Part shown: positions 1 through 11,700 of the stretch, one piece after another
How the letters are laid out: every line of letters begins with the position of its first letter
How positions within the stretch are numbered: position 1 is the first letter of the stretch
Assembly (NCBI GenBank): GCA_944470555.2
Contig: OX104132.1
Location: forward strand, 14,579,755 to 14,643,754
Length of the DNA: 64,000 bases
Source: Heterobilharzia americana
Lineage: Eukaryota > Platyhelminthes > Trematoda > Strigeidida > Schistosomatidae
Reading direction: 5' to 3'
Program-made: the position numbers and the translations under genes
Notes under the pieces: generated by a model
The model's database searches: none
Seen by the model: only the letters and a program-made list of their open reading frames with translations
Told to the model about the DNA's origin: nothing

Positions 1-905
1 GGTTTTAGATTTTCTGTTTTACTAGTAAGTTTTCTGGCCCTGTTACTTAGACATTTTACCAAGTCAACTTGAATTGATACACGGTGAGACAATTTGAAGT
101 CTAAGTAACAATTTGAATGCGAAGTATTTTTGTAGACACTAGTGTCTAAACTTCTGTCTTGTTTCCGTTTTATTCTGCAATCCAGCATCTCTAATTCCCC
201 TTCAGTATTTTCTAATTTATAGGTCAATTGGATTGCAATGGCTACTGAAGTTATATGTGTGAAAAAATTATGTATGTGCTCCGATTTCAACACTGTAAAC
301 ATGTCGCCTACATATTGAAACCATATTTTTACAGCCGAACTAAAATTTTCTACAGTCAGCCGTTCCCAACTATCCATAAATATGTCAGCCAGGATTGGGG
401 ATATTGGTGATCCCATGGCAATTCCTCCTATTTGTTTGGGAATTTTATTCTGAAACCTAAAGATTGTGGAGGTTAGGCAGAGCTGTCCTACTGGCACGAT
501 ATCATCTACTGATACCTTAATTTGTAGTGTAGGCTCATGGTCCTTATTGAGCTCGTTTCTAACCGCTTCCAGAGCCTTGCCAATCGGTAATATTAGTATA
601 CAAACTAACTACATCAAAACTAACCATTTTCGCATCGTCATCTAATCTGTGCTTCAAGTTATAAGAGTTAGTAAGTCTTCATTTAGAACGACTTCTAATC
701 GGACCTAGTACCATCGCTAAGTATTTAGATACGCCATAAGTAGGAGTGTTTCTAAAGTCTACTATAAGTCTAATAGGAGGACGTGGCTTATGGATTCTAA
801 TAGCATCATAAATACTACTGGAATTACTAGTTTTTGGCATCAAATTAAACCATTTTGACTCACCTAGAAAGGGCTTTGTTCATGGTGTTAGATCCACTGT
901 GGTTT
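1..905 (-). mobile_element. Penelope-like element remnant (PLE-1), reverse transcriptase domain
   Basis: Read on the minus strand this is a decayed PLE reverse transcriptase that runs off the left edge. In order: a fingers segment with IVDFRNTPTYGVSKYLA (about 780-720); palm motif A as SFDVVSLYTNI (about 625-585); a motif B region with KQIGGIAMGSPISPILADIF (about 440-375); the catalytic box as YVGD where YVDD is expected (about 315-300); then FLDC-like and SVYKNTSHSNCYLDF segments typical of the PLE palm-thumb junction. The frame is open from about position 582 to position 1. Upstream of that an extra base breaks the frame just after TNI, and a TGA lies near 678. The Asp to Gly change in the catalytic box means it is not active. 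Family membership is recognised from motif order and wording; the subfamily is not determined. Confidence 0.85.
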
Positions 906-2589
906 TTTAAACTTTAATCATAATAGTATCCTTTGGATTTTTAGTATTACTGGAGATATTCACAAAATGTCTACCAAGACACCATCATTTCCCTAATATG
1001 CCTAGCAGTAAGATTCAGGCAGTGTTTTCATTGCATTTAAGAATCACCTGTTGACTACCTGTGTGTATGCTGTTATTTCCACGGAAACCTGGACAATAAT
1101 TCGTCACTAGAGAATGTTAGACAGGAGTCTACTGTGGTATGGTAATCATCTCTTGTTTTCGTAACTTCAAATATGCTCATTGTTGATGTAAGTGGATGAA
1201 CTTCTTAGTGACTGTTAGCATACAGGTCTCATTTAAGTATGTCTTCCTGTTACCATTTTGGTTTATCACTACTCAAAGTAAGTAAGATACTATCATAAAC
1301 AGCATTCGAAGAACAACTGTATATACTAACGGAGGTGAGTCAATTCGTTTGTGTACATGAAAAATTCAGAAAATTCATGATCAAAGGATTACCATCATAT
1401 ATCTGGTAATTGTAACGTTGAAGTATAGATGATCTAGACACCATTAGTTCTAATAGTGATGTACAACTGATTACATAATAAAATAGTGTCCTTACAACTG
1501 TGACGTAATGTTGACAAAGTGAAAAATCTAGCTACATTGACTAACTATTGGATAGATAATATTTACAATAGTTTAGAGAATGATTCCAGGTTATGTTTAG
1601 TGATCTGTCGGATAGAACTTTGAAGTTAGTGATCTGAAATAACCTAAAAGTTTTTCACTTTTAATCAAATAAATTTTCATTTTATTCATTTCTCATGCAC
1701 CGAATAAGATCAAAAATAAGAATAGTATACCGAAAAATAACAAGAATTATTTAGTTGATTAACTAGAGGAGTGTAGAATATCAGTTAGGGCAGTGAATAA
1801 AGCGTAATTTTATCTAAACAAAGTTTTCGGTGAAGAAGAAAAGGAGACTGAAATACATTAAGATTAATAATTTTATAAACATAAGGATACAATTAATAGA
1901 TAAGTGAATGTTGTGAAGGCTTATATGGTAGGTTGTAATATCGTGAAATTGAGTACAACAGTGTATCATTCCACTTAATCACGGGTAGTAAATTTCGAAA
2001 GAAGAATAATTAAAGAAAACGGCAGAGAAAGATGGCTTGAGGCATATGAAAGACTGGAATTGTGGAATATGTTGCATATTTGTAAGACAGACAAGATCTG
2101 GTAGTTTGGTTGCTCTTCAAGCCTAGAGTTTTCTAAACAGATCTTCCAGCATCAATTCAGGCGTCATCTTCAGTGCTGCTTCATCAATATCCAGAGAGAA
2201 CTTTTTCTCAGATGAATAGGACTTAGACGTTTGATTTGCAAAATTCTTGATTCATTTGTTACTGTAGAACTGGCGTCTTTAACCTTAGTTATAGTATCAA
2301 TTTCTAGTTGTTTTATTTCGGTCCGTATTACTGAGTTGTTTTTATTCCCTCGGTTGTTATCTTTTGCATGCAGGTTACATCGATCTACTCCGATCTGAAT
2401 CTTGAAAACAGTATCATTAGATTAATTTTGGATCTGTATTGTTTAGCTGGTATGAACTTGACTGTTTGCTGTATTTAATATGCCAGCACTTGTTTGGCTT
2501 TTGAAGTTTACACTTGACTTGATTCTTGACTCTTCAGGAATGCAGATGGCAGGTTAGTGACCTATAATAATCTTTACTGGTTGGTTGTG
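906..2589. other. Unassigned AT-rich sequence
   Basis: Both strands were read. No coding motif, tRNA-type box, hammerhead core or clear repeat was seen. It may contain older PLE non-coding sequence, since PLE fragments lie on both sides. Confidence 0.4.
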
Positions 2590-2995
2590 TGTACTGTGCA
2601 AATCCACTCTCTCTTTGGAAGCATTTACAGATAATGTATATAATGCGTGCTCCCTAATACCAAAAACAAAGCACTTTATCACATATCGAGTATGTCTCAG
2701 AAGCTATCAGTCGTTTACTTCATCTGTTCAATATCAGTGTGGCGCACAGACTAACCAAATTCATACCGAGCATCTTACACAAGGTATAAGATAGAAACTG
2801 CAAAGTCGGTTGTAAAAACTGTCAACATTCCTATGTTGGTCAATTCAGTCAGAATAGCCCAAGGAATTTATACACGTCAAGTAGTAGTCAGACAGCATGA
2901 TATATCATTATTGTTATTGATAGTATGTTGATGAACGCAACCACAACTTAAAAGGGGACAAAGTGGAGATACTGCAACACGCAAGCTTAAAACTG
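2590..2995 (+). mobile_element. PLE remnant (PLE-2): RT thumb and GIY-YIG endonuclease
   Basis: In one forward frame, about 2687-2789, the sequence reads EYVSEAISRLLHLFNISVAH followed by a basic stretch. This is the segment that normally joins the PLE thumb to the endonuclease. A frame change then gives CKNCQHSYVGQFSQ (about 2805-2855), which fits the GIY-YIG nuclease core of canonical PLEs, including the Cys-x-x-Cys pair in front. Further on, VDERNHNLKGDKVEILQ (about 2929-2980) matches the conserved histidine-containing block downstream of GIY-YIG. Stops and frame changes show it is dead. It lies on the strand opposite to PLE-1 and PLE-3, so it is a separate insertion. Confidence 0.75.
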
Positions 2996-3890
2996 TAAAA
3001 TAATTCCTGGATAAGTGACACTCCAATCAATTGGTAACCATAAAACACGTGGACATATATCTAGGCTACAAAGAAGGGATCAGCCAACTGGTAATCAGTC
3101 AAGCAAATCAGTAATCAGATATTAGGTTGACAATGTAGGTCAAATGGGGCTAACAGGTATACAGGTTACCGTTGGATAAAAAAAGACGAAACGGTCACTC
3201 CTAATCACAAGCTAACAACGATCAAGGTGAGCAAATATCCTTCATAAAGATTTATGCGTGTTAATGCTTGACTTCTTTGAGAAATAAGTGCTGATGAAAC
3301 CACCTAGACTGGCTATGAAAAGTCAAAAAATAAACCTCAGAGCTCGGAGAGCACCAAATAGTCATTATGGTCAACCTGAGCTAAGTATCTTCTCTGGCTG
3401 AGAGTTCCACTGGTTCACAACTCTGTTCGAGGAACGAATTATTAAACGTGGATAGTTTGATTTAGTTTGTGAACTTTTATTAATGTTCTCGTAGGTAAGC
3501 GGTTCTAGAGAGGAGGAATAAATAAAGTGACATATCAGTCAAGTTATTCAAGATGTAGGATGTTAAATGCGATCATTTTTTATCCTGGAATCCCTTCTCG
3601 GGAAAAGATCTAGTCGGTCCATTCCTTCTCCGTAGGAGAGATTGAAACCCCTTTGATCATCTTAATTGATATACCAGCTTCATATTACAAATAAGGACCC
3701 ACCACTTGAATCATATGTTACAGATGAAGTCCAGTGTATGTTGAGCGTGAAATCCGGTACATGTCATAATCAACCCCTGAAAGTTCTTTCGTGAGAACCA
3801 CAAATTATGAAAATCCTTGGCAACTATCACTTTACAGTTAGCTAGCACTTAGAGGTCATAATTAACAAAAGTGTCTAAATTCTTATATTT
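2996..3890. other. Unassigned sequence
   Basis: No gene, RNA or repeat signal recognised on either strand. It may hold the untranslated ends of the adjoining PLE-2 and CR1 fragments. Confidence 0.35.
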
Positions 3891-3894
3891 ACTA

Positions 3895-4135
3895 GCATGG
3901 ATTGTCACAACTGATTCACACAGGTCTTGATGCCATCTGTAAACATTAAGAACGAGGTTCTAGTTATCTTGGGGAAATCATTCACGTAGAGTAGGAACAT
4001 AAAAGGACCTGAGAGAGAGATTACCTTTAGAAACTTCACTCTTAACTGTTTACGAGAGGAAAAACACCGTTTACACATATGTTTCGTCTCCTGTTGCAAT
4101 GAGATTACTAGATGAACTCTCCATTGGTTCATCTA
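3895..4135 (-). mobile_element. CR1/SR1-type LINE reverse transcriptase fragment
   Basis: A 75-codon minus-strand frame contains GPFMFLLYVNDFPKI and then FLMFTDGIK. In CR1-clade reverse transcriptases the expected order is a GxLLFLLYVNDLP-type motif followed about 15 residues later by the catalytic FADD box. Here the box is FTDG, so one catalytic aspartate is lost. The segment before it (SRKQLRVK...VISLSG) resembles the region leading into motif B, with the usual VPQGS loop deleted. Only this short palm piece is recognisable. The clade call is from motif wording and is moderately secure. Confidence 0.7.
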
Positions 4136-4309
4136 GATGTGCAGTTTTTTAATGTGGTAAGAATTGCACCACATATCCTGTCTGAGAAGAACACTTCAAT
4201 GGGTTTGCCATTTCTTTTCCTAGGTATTTTAGTAATTTTTAGTAATATCTGTAATTCCTGAAAAGCTTTCATGTTCTCTAGTGAATCGCTGAGTACGTTT
4301 GATGAGTTT

Positions 4310-5950
4310 TCTTTTTGTTGAGTAGTGTACAGGGTGAGGATCTATCTATGTATTGATTTATTGCTCCCTTGAATACCAAGACCCAAAATATTCCCTCTCA
4401 TTCTTTGAAGTGGCAAGTTCTAAGATTTCAAAGTTATTCTAGTGAGAGTTGTAGCTATGCTGATCTGTATGTTTGGAAATAAAAGATGTCATGTCATGAC
4501 GCTTCTCTGGAATCTGATACTTGTAAGTGCATTGAACAACAAGGTGACAGAATTATCCAGTATACCGACTATTGCAGCCCTTAAAGGTGGTTTTTTAATT
4601 ACATCTGATTTCTATTCATTCGTTATTGGATATTTTAGGTCGCACAAGACGATTCAGTGGGCTTCCGTAGGTTTGTGAAATGGATGTTTTTCGAATCATT
4701 TCAGCAGTCTACTCTCCATTCTTAACATAGTATTGATATACGTCAGCAATATCTTTCAGTTTATTATAGTGTAGTGGGTGTTGCTGACATGAATAGATAT
4801 AAGTAGTATATGTTGAGGGGTGGCAAAAATCATAGGGAATTACTAGGAATGGGTAAGGATTCCGCCAAGAGAAACGCAAGAGACGAGACAGGCGTATGAA
4901 GAGCAAATCAAGAAAGAAGCAGAACAGGAAATGAAGCATATTTTGCAAATGACGGTTTTAATGCAAGCTGTATCATATTTAACGATTACTGTCCCACTTG
5001 CTGACGATAAACTCTCATTCCCTCATGCCTATCTTTTTGATACTTTCAATAGTTGACTTTTGGGTTCCTAAAGACTTGGATGACAGATATAAATTATATA
5101 TGCAGAAATCCCGGCATTTTTGAAGTAAATAATTCCAGCTTTCCGCAGGGAAGTCTGGTCCGAACTTCTTCAACTTTTCGCTGGGCGCCCAGTATTTTGT
5201 GAGACTATGCTGTCATATCTTGACTAGGGTTCATATAAATTCTTTTGATAAAATTTCCTGGACAACCACTTCGTTGAAATACTTTGTGCATTAAGACTCT
5301 CGCTACGATTTTTAACTCCTCCCTACTGTAATGAGTTTCCGTTAGTTTAGGCAATGTCTATAGACACCTCTTCTTGAAGGTCATAGGAATATTGTTCCTA
5401 TAATGTAGAGTATGGTTTGTAAAGGCTGACTTCTGAAGTACTTGGGTCTGCATACCTTCATCTTAAACTCCCTTGACCACTACATCCAGAAGTGGGAGAC
5501 AGTTACTTTATAAGCTTATTATATGTATATGAGCGCACTGATAATTAAGCTATTGCTAGTTCTGTTTAATTTTTTTAATCCAGATGTCAACTAAGTTAGG
5601 AATTCCTAATTTTTATGTAGTTTCTATAACTCAGTGGATCTAGCATCGTATCTTTGATAAAATTTGGATTTGTATAGGTAAGAAGAGCGATGATATCAAA
5701 AGAGATTATAATCTCACCTGTTTCTAGCTTCAAGCCCTTAATGCCCTCTAAGAATTGTGTTATTGACATGATTGGTTACTCTGAGCTGTTTACTAAGTGT
5801 TTCAGCTAACCAGTGAGATTTTTTGAAAGGTTGCATGGCTGAGTAGTAGACCGTTCGACGGTTAGTTTTAACAAGACGTTCAGCTTTGAGGGTAAGAATA
5901 CTACTACTAAATACTCCATCCGATCTGCTAATATTTACTACCATAACATG
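4310..5950 (-). mobile_element. PLE remnant (PLE-3), most complete copy by length: RT, thumb, GIY-YIG
   Basis: On the minus strand, PLE pieces follow in the right order over 1.6 kb: HWLAETLSKQL (about 5820-5785); EIIISFDIIALLT, palm motif A (about 5725-5680); LLDVV then FTNHTLHYRNNIPMTFKKRC (about 5495-5360); ETHYSREELKIVARVL and a GCPGNFIKRIY thumb signature (about 5335-5235); a weak stretch about 5200-4700; then CNSRYTG, a GIY-YIG relic (about 4580-4560), RHDMTSFISKHTDQHSYNSH, NNFEILELATSKNERE and SWYSREQ (about 4500-4345), the conserved end of the endonuclease. The catalytic RT box was not found; that stretch (about 5680-5500) is damaged. Several TAG and TAA stops and frame changes are present. 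It is dead but nearly full length from palm to endonuclease. Confidence 0.8.
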
Positions 5951-6975
5951 ATGAAACCTGTAACCATCAATTTACATCGGTAGATATCACCAGCGAAGTA
6001 GTAAAGTGAAAATTGTGGCAATATCCAGAGATCCATTCGATGAGTCCACATACCAACATACATCTATCGATTTGGTTCAACCAGAACTCATAAGCCTAAA
6101 TAAACTATCAACAACCGCCTATTTTCTGATTGCCTGTGATTCGATGCCAAAACACAGCCCTCTTCTTCGCCATAGGCTGTAAGAATATATCACTGACACA
6201 CCACTGTAACATATAAATTTCTAGGTAGTATCCATCACGGACCGACATTTGTTAGAGAATCAGTAGAAGATTGAAAGCACTGAACATCCCTTACGTCCTA
6301 GCATGGAAATCCTCAACGGTACAAAAATGTCTACTTAACTTCCTGGAAGGAATCTCGTTTCCTGGCAACAACTAACTTTTGTGTGTTTGTGCTCATAAAG
6401 ACGCTTTAATTTCATCACTGTGGATGAAATAACTTTTAGTGTTAACATGAGGACTAGACATTGTGCTGCTCAAGCCAGACTGTCTTTAGTTTCCACCTTG
6501 AATATTCATACACCCTTTTTGTTGAAGCTGCACAGATTTGTGTAGATTTTTATCGAGAAATTCAAAACCAAACGAAAGTATTTCCCGTTAACGTCCCGAA
6601 ATCAGACCACATTACTTAAGACACAATGGAACATGAAATGGACTGGGATGGGAGGAATGCCCTCCAAATTGAAGAAAACAGCATATATATATAGAGATAG
6701 AAATAGAAATGAATATGACAAATAATTCTCTGTATCAGGTAGTTGGCGCGTGACGAAAATTATAAATTCAAAAATTGCTGTAAGTATAATTGTACTACTT
6801 ATTGATAGCCAGTAGTATGAATCTAAAAGTTACGCAAAATTAGGTGATTTTTGGATCACAGAAACAAGAACCTCTTGCTTCAAGCCCCTGGGCGTCAATC
6901 ACTAGAATACTGAGGCAGTGAGGTCCCACCTGTTGTATCAAGTATAAGCTTTTATTTATTGACTCGTGTAATTTG
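5951..6975. other. Unassigned sequence
   Basis: No coding or RNA signal recognised. The low-complexity run near 6680-6712 is only AT/GA-rich. Confidence 0.35.
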
Positions 6976-6977
6976 TG

Positions 6978-7130
6978 TAGATCGAACTGATGGACACTAG
7001 TCGGTATGCTGACTCCTATATGGTGGTGTGTTGGGTTTGAATCTCAGTGGGGACATTATCACTCACTAGGATACCAGTACATCCAGTTGCCGAGTTCCAG
7101 GTAGGGTGAAACGCGCGTCCATTGCTAACC
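6978..7130. mobile_element. R1 (Sm-alpha-like) hammerhead SINE, inverted composite copy
   Basis: The left part, about 6978-7020, is an old R1 tail on the minus strand (atcgaactgat...ctcctat order). The right part, about 7022-7130, is the R1 head on the plus strand. It has a B-box-like gggtttgaatctc at about 7033, the linker ggggacattatcactcac, then a decayed hammerhead at 7077-7127: tacatccag, a core reading ttgccga where ctgatga is expected, stem II, gaaa, and the short palindromic stem III acgcgcgt followed by c. The hammerhead core is mutated, so activity is unlikely. The [inverted tail][forward head] order recurs in other copies in this window. Confidence 0.7.
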
Positions 7131-7902
7131 ATCACCACCACCACCAGCACTGATGGTGTGACTAGTCACTAGAAAATCTCTGTTATGGTGTACACTACTA
7201 CACTGTAGATAACTCAATGAAACCCGAAAATCCCTTGGATAGATTCATAGAAAATCATTACGGTCCGAATATTTACGATAAGGCACATTACCCTTCTTAT
7301 GAGTATGTGACTGGCTGGTAGGACTAAGTCAGCAAGAAATGCCCTTCTAGAAAGGTGTAAAAATAATCAAGACCACTAAAATATGTGCATATATTATTGC
7401 ATTTTGAACACCTTTTAACTTGAAAGTTAATCTTTGATCATGTTATCGTTTTTTCCTGTCTAAGTTGGAGCTAGAGACTCTCAAGGGCATATCTAAAGCA
7501 TATACAAGCATGTATTCAAGTTATGCCAGTTATGGCTGTTTCGTCTCCTGTCACGCTAACTGAATTTTGCCCACCAAATATGCGAAATGGTAGCCAATCT
7601 GATCGACTCAGAATAGTGATCACTTTACTCGGTGTTTAGTTGTTGATGTGAATTGATAAGAAACTCTGTCCGATATATGTTTCCTGGCTATTCTCAGTCG
7701 ACAGTAAAGCCTATCTATAATTTCGAGGAAACTGATGCCCCTTCGGAGATTGAAACTCACTTTATGAAGTGATCTAGTCAGAGGAGTTATCACTCTGATA
7801 TTTCGCCTGCGACTGGCTTCCTACATGACCAGACTAACTACACTGACAGGTCATTGATACGTAACCACTGTCGATTTAGAGATAGTGGATAATATTTATA
7901 GC
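7131..7902. other. Unassigned sequence with a short CAC run
   Basis: A short (CAC)n run at 7131-7146 follows the R1 copy. The rest shows no recognisable gene or repeat. Confidence 0.35.
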
Positions 7903-8030
7903 TTAAGAGGAGGATTTTAGTGTTGTTTTCTTTGAACTGGAAGGTTTAATTATGAAGCCTTCATTGTCATTCGAGATAGCCTTATCACTACCAACCTCAG
8001 AAAGAAGCGAGCTGTGAGAGTTTCTCCACA
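7903..8030 (-). mobile_element. PLE-4 left arm: inverted PLE 3' tail
   Basis: The minus strand reads GHLWRNSHSSLLSEVGSDKA and goes on to an IIKPSSSKKTT segment. This matches, residue for residue in order, the plus-strand right arm (LWRNYHNSPLSEDCADEV...AIKPFSSANTT) and the segment just past the endonuclease of PLE-6 (near 38090-38200). It is therefore the 3' end region of a PLE, present here in inverted orientation. Nucleotide identity between the arms looks like roughly two thirds by eye. Confidence 0.65.
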
Positions 8031-8280
8031 AGTGGCCTATTGGAAGGACATTCAGTATAAGTGCTTGTACAGACGACAACAAGATTGTAGTAAAGCAACT
8101 AATAGTTACACTCAACATCATCAAGACAAGCTGTTAAGCCACCTCTGGCGAAATTATCACAACTCACCTCTTTCTGAAGATTGTGCTGATGAGGTTGTCT
8201 GGGATGACACTTTAAGCTTTGCGATTAAGCCATTCAGCTCAGCGAATACAACAATACTAGTGTCAGTCTGCAATCATTAA
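8031..8280 (+). mobile_element. PLE-4 right arm: PLE 3' tail
   Basis: The plus-strand frame contains TNSYTQHHQDKLLSHLWRN, which parallels PTNHTQRHQDKLPSKPWRE in PLE-6 (about 38040-38095). It then continues SEDCADEVVWDDTLSF, parallel to SEVYVDDIV*NDSESS there. The frame remains open to 8280. This is C-terminal and 3'-end PLE sequence, not an independent gene. With the left arm it makes a head-to-head inverted repeat around 8031-8130. Confidence 0.65.
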
Positions 8281-8644
8281 GTGTTAACCGAATTTATACA
8301 ACAAAGTTTCAGGATGATCATCATAAGCGTGCACTTTTGCCAGAGCTAAAGGATTGGAGACGATTGTAAAGATGACTTGCTGGCTAGTAATGAAAGCACT
8401 AAGCTCAGATCTAGGGCCACCTACTGATTTGCATGCAACTATTTAGCACCAAATAAGGTGCATAATGATTTTGAGTCACATAGATTGCTAACCAGACTGA
8501 AAACTTGACGAATTGAATTAGGTAACAATCACTTTAAACAGTGGGACGAATGCAGTCCTACAGAAGATGATCCATAGCCGAAATAGCTCCAAATCAACAT
8601 CTATGACTACAGTGACAGCATGATACTGGCACTATGACAACACC
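8281..8644. other. Unassigned sequence
   Basis: Nothing recognised on either strand. Confidence 0.35.
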
Positions 8645-8645
8645 A

Positions 8646-8719
<74 letters not shown>

Positions 8720-8783
8720 CACTACTACTACTACTACTCACACTACTACTACTCACACTACTACTACTACTACTACTACTATT
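8645..8783. repeat. (CTA)n trinucleotide microsatellite with CAC interruptions
   Basis: About 139 bp of tandem ACT/CTA triplets. An uninterrupted block of about 70 bp is followed by shorter blocks separated by CAC triplets (tactactcacactactac), which recur at least three times. The structure is a microsatellite with a partly homogenised higher-order interruption. Confidence 0.95.
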
Positions 8784-11700
8784 GCTACACTCCTGAAAGA
8801 ACCTTAATTTTGAGATGTGTACATTCTAGAGTAAAAGAAAGGTGATTCGATGTGATTTACTGTCATATGTCTTTCATATCAGAAACCTAAGTGGTTTGTA
8901 TCATTCTCCAAGTAGTGAACAAGCAGTAATTTGATACAACTAAGTATATCAGGAATCAGTTATGGGACCACAACTTATAGAGCCATCAAGTCCTAGTTCC
9001 TCAGTGATCATGGGGTTTTGAAACTCCTGGAGTTGGTTACACATACTTCTTGTTAGCGAATGCCGACAAGCACGAAGCAAAAGTGAAGTAAGACTTCCAA
9101 CTGACTGACTCTTGGCGTCTAACATGAAAGTAGTCAAATATCGCAGAAATATTCGATCGAAAATTATGAGTCTTGTAAACATTTCGATCAAGCCATTGTG
9201 AAGTCATGAAAATACGTTTGTAATGCTTAATTTTACAAGTACTTCACCGTATCTGTCTTTTGAGACTGTCAAAATAAGATAGAAACAGTTCTGAAAATAA
9301 TGTTATGACAATTTGTGGTGCAAAAAGGTAATATTTGTCTTCTATAAGAGAAGACATGTGACTTTTATTTAGTACAGCTTTTATTCAGAAAATATCCTTT
9401 TCTGAACCCGTTGACGAGGAGGCATATAAGATCACTAAAGCACCATCTAAACTATATTGTAGTCTCAAAAATAAGGTGCTTTGGGATTCTGTGAGTTTGT
9501 TTAATCCTACTGAAGTAGACTGGCGAACAAAATTATCTTTACGATTAGTTGCTTTCAAAAAACTATACAACTACGTTCACATAATTACTACAAATGATTG
9601 AATTTATTATCGATTAATCACTTGTCACTGGTGCATAGGAGAAAGGTCTGGATAGCGATAGTAGGTTGTTTTATAGAGTGAGAAAGACTGTGTCAGAGAC
9701 GCAGGTGGTAAGAAAAGTATGCACTTATACTTGTCCAAGATTTCCAATGTTTTCCAAAGATTATTTATATGAACAGTTTCTGTAATTCAAAATTAACAAA
9801 TGGATATAAAGAGAAGCTAAGGAAAATCATAATAAAAGGAGATAGTGATAAAGAAGTCAAAAGAAAGATTATGGCAAGAACAGACATGACATTTTGCTAC
9901 ACACAGATGGGGATTTCATCTGCTGAACTACCAATACATGGGTATTCATCATAGGTGACAAGTTCTTTCTATTTTTGGTTCGAGAAAAACTCTGGTGAGG
10001 TAGTATATTCGTAATTAAGTAAACTCAGCTATGAAGTTGTTGTCTAACCTAAATTCTTCAGATAGTCATGTAAGTTACTGATCAAAGGCGTATTTAGAAA
10101 GTATACACTTAGTTTGGTGTATATAAGGGGGTAGACTGGTAGATACACTTAGATATAATTTAATTTGGCAATTATTCCCCCTCACATACTGAAATCCATA
10201 GCTGGCAAGTAAAAACAGTACGGAAGTTTTCGAGTACTTCGAATAGGTACCTCGTAAGAATTTATTATGGTATTATCCTGTCTGAGCAAAATGTTGATTA
10301 ACAGAGTCCTCTGGAACAGCACAGCCTTGTCCCGTCTCATTTTGTCTTTAATTCTGTCTTTCATATTCTAAAGGGTAACAGTTTTCTCTGTAAGTCAGTC
10401 AGTAAGTACTTATTACTATCTCACCTTTTCACCGACTAATATCATTATTAGATCAGAAGTACATATTAAAGTTAATCGTAGAACAGTGAGTTCACATTCA
10501 TCATTTTCAGCAGGACTAAACAATAAACGAGCAGTTTCGTTGAAGATGACATGTCTTAGGAATCAGTTAGTGTCCACCGGTAATATTCGTTTGTCAGATT
10601 CTTTGACACTGTTTATCAAGGTCATTGAGTTCAGCAATATGAGTGCTTACTGGAAAGAAAATTCCCTTCAGTTGTTCAGGAATTACATACCATGAGTAGT
10701 TTTCACACCCACTATCGAATACGGTGTTATTTTTATCCTCTGTTAAATTTTCTTTGATGACATAATGTGATTCTGTTAGCTGACAATGGATTGAATTGTT
10801 TATGATAACCAATAGTACATATTCACATTTTTTGAGAATGATCTATCGAAAAGAAGTTTTTCTTACTGAACTGTCTTTTACTTTCTCTAAAAGTGATAAG
10901 GGTAAGCTGATAAAAGTTTTTAATATGCTTGCATAAAATAAACCTGTTCACAACAAGCGATTTTCTGATTGGTCTGTTTCACAGTTATTTCAAGGTTATC
11001 TTGACAAATCCTTCAGACAAGTGTCATTTACTGATCTTAGTTGACTTAGTACACTTGTATCTGCTGAAAGTAAGAATGGAAAAGTTTTAGGTTGTCGACA
11101 CTGGATGCCTTTGCAACATTATTGTAATGTAGTAGAATCACCTTGTGAGCGATGCTGAAGTGAAGCTCAAAGTACTAAGCAAGGAAGGTAGGGTAGTCGA
11201 TTAGGTTGCAAATCGTCATTCATTGAAGTAGCATAGAAATGCTCTGCGCGTACACATTCACCTCCTGACTCAACGCCTGGTATTAACCGAAGTAGAATTG
11301 GTCAAAAAGAAACTAACAGAGGTCATATCAAGAGGTTAGGTTGATCCATGAAGTCTCTGCTTGTTGGTCTGAGGCGTATAGGAGGCGTAAGTTACCTACC
11401 TGGGGTCCTCAGGACGATTAAGAATAATGGTTGAAGACTTGATGATAGTAGTTAGAATCGGTCAGAATGGTATATATGTAGACTTTTTGTGCTTTTCGAA
11501 ATTTTAAGTACTTTCATAAACCACCACCTATTTATCTTCTCTCCTCTCATTTATACTTTCATCTAATTTAATGTTATTCATTATCGCTTCACCTTTCTTT
11601 GCATGATGCTGTGCAGTATGGCAAATTAAAGTGGAGGACTTCTGCACCAGGTCCTACGTTTATCTATCTATCTGTCTGCCAGTGTACTCATAATCAAAAT

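Noticed and set aside
8645..8783. Regular repeats considered as a CRISPR array
   Set aside because: Triplet microsatellite with no unique spacers, in eukaryotic DNA.
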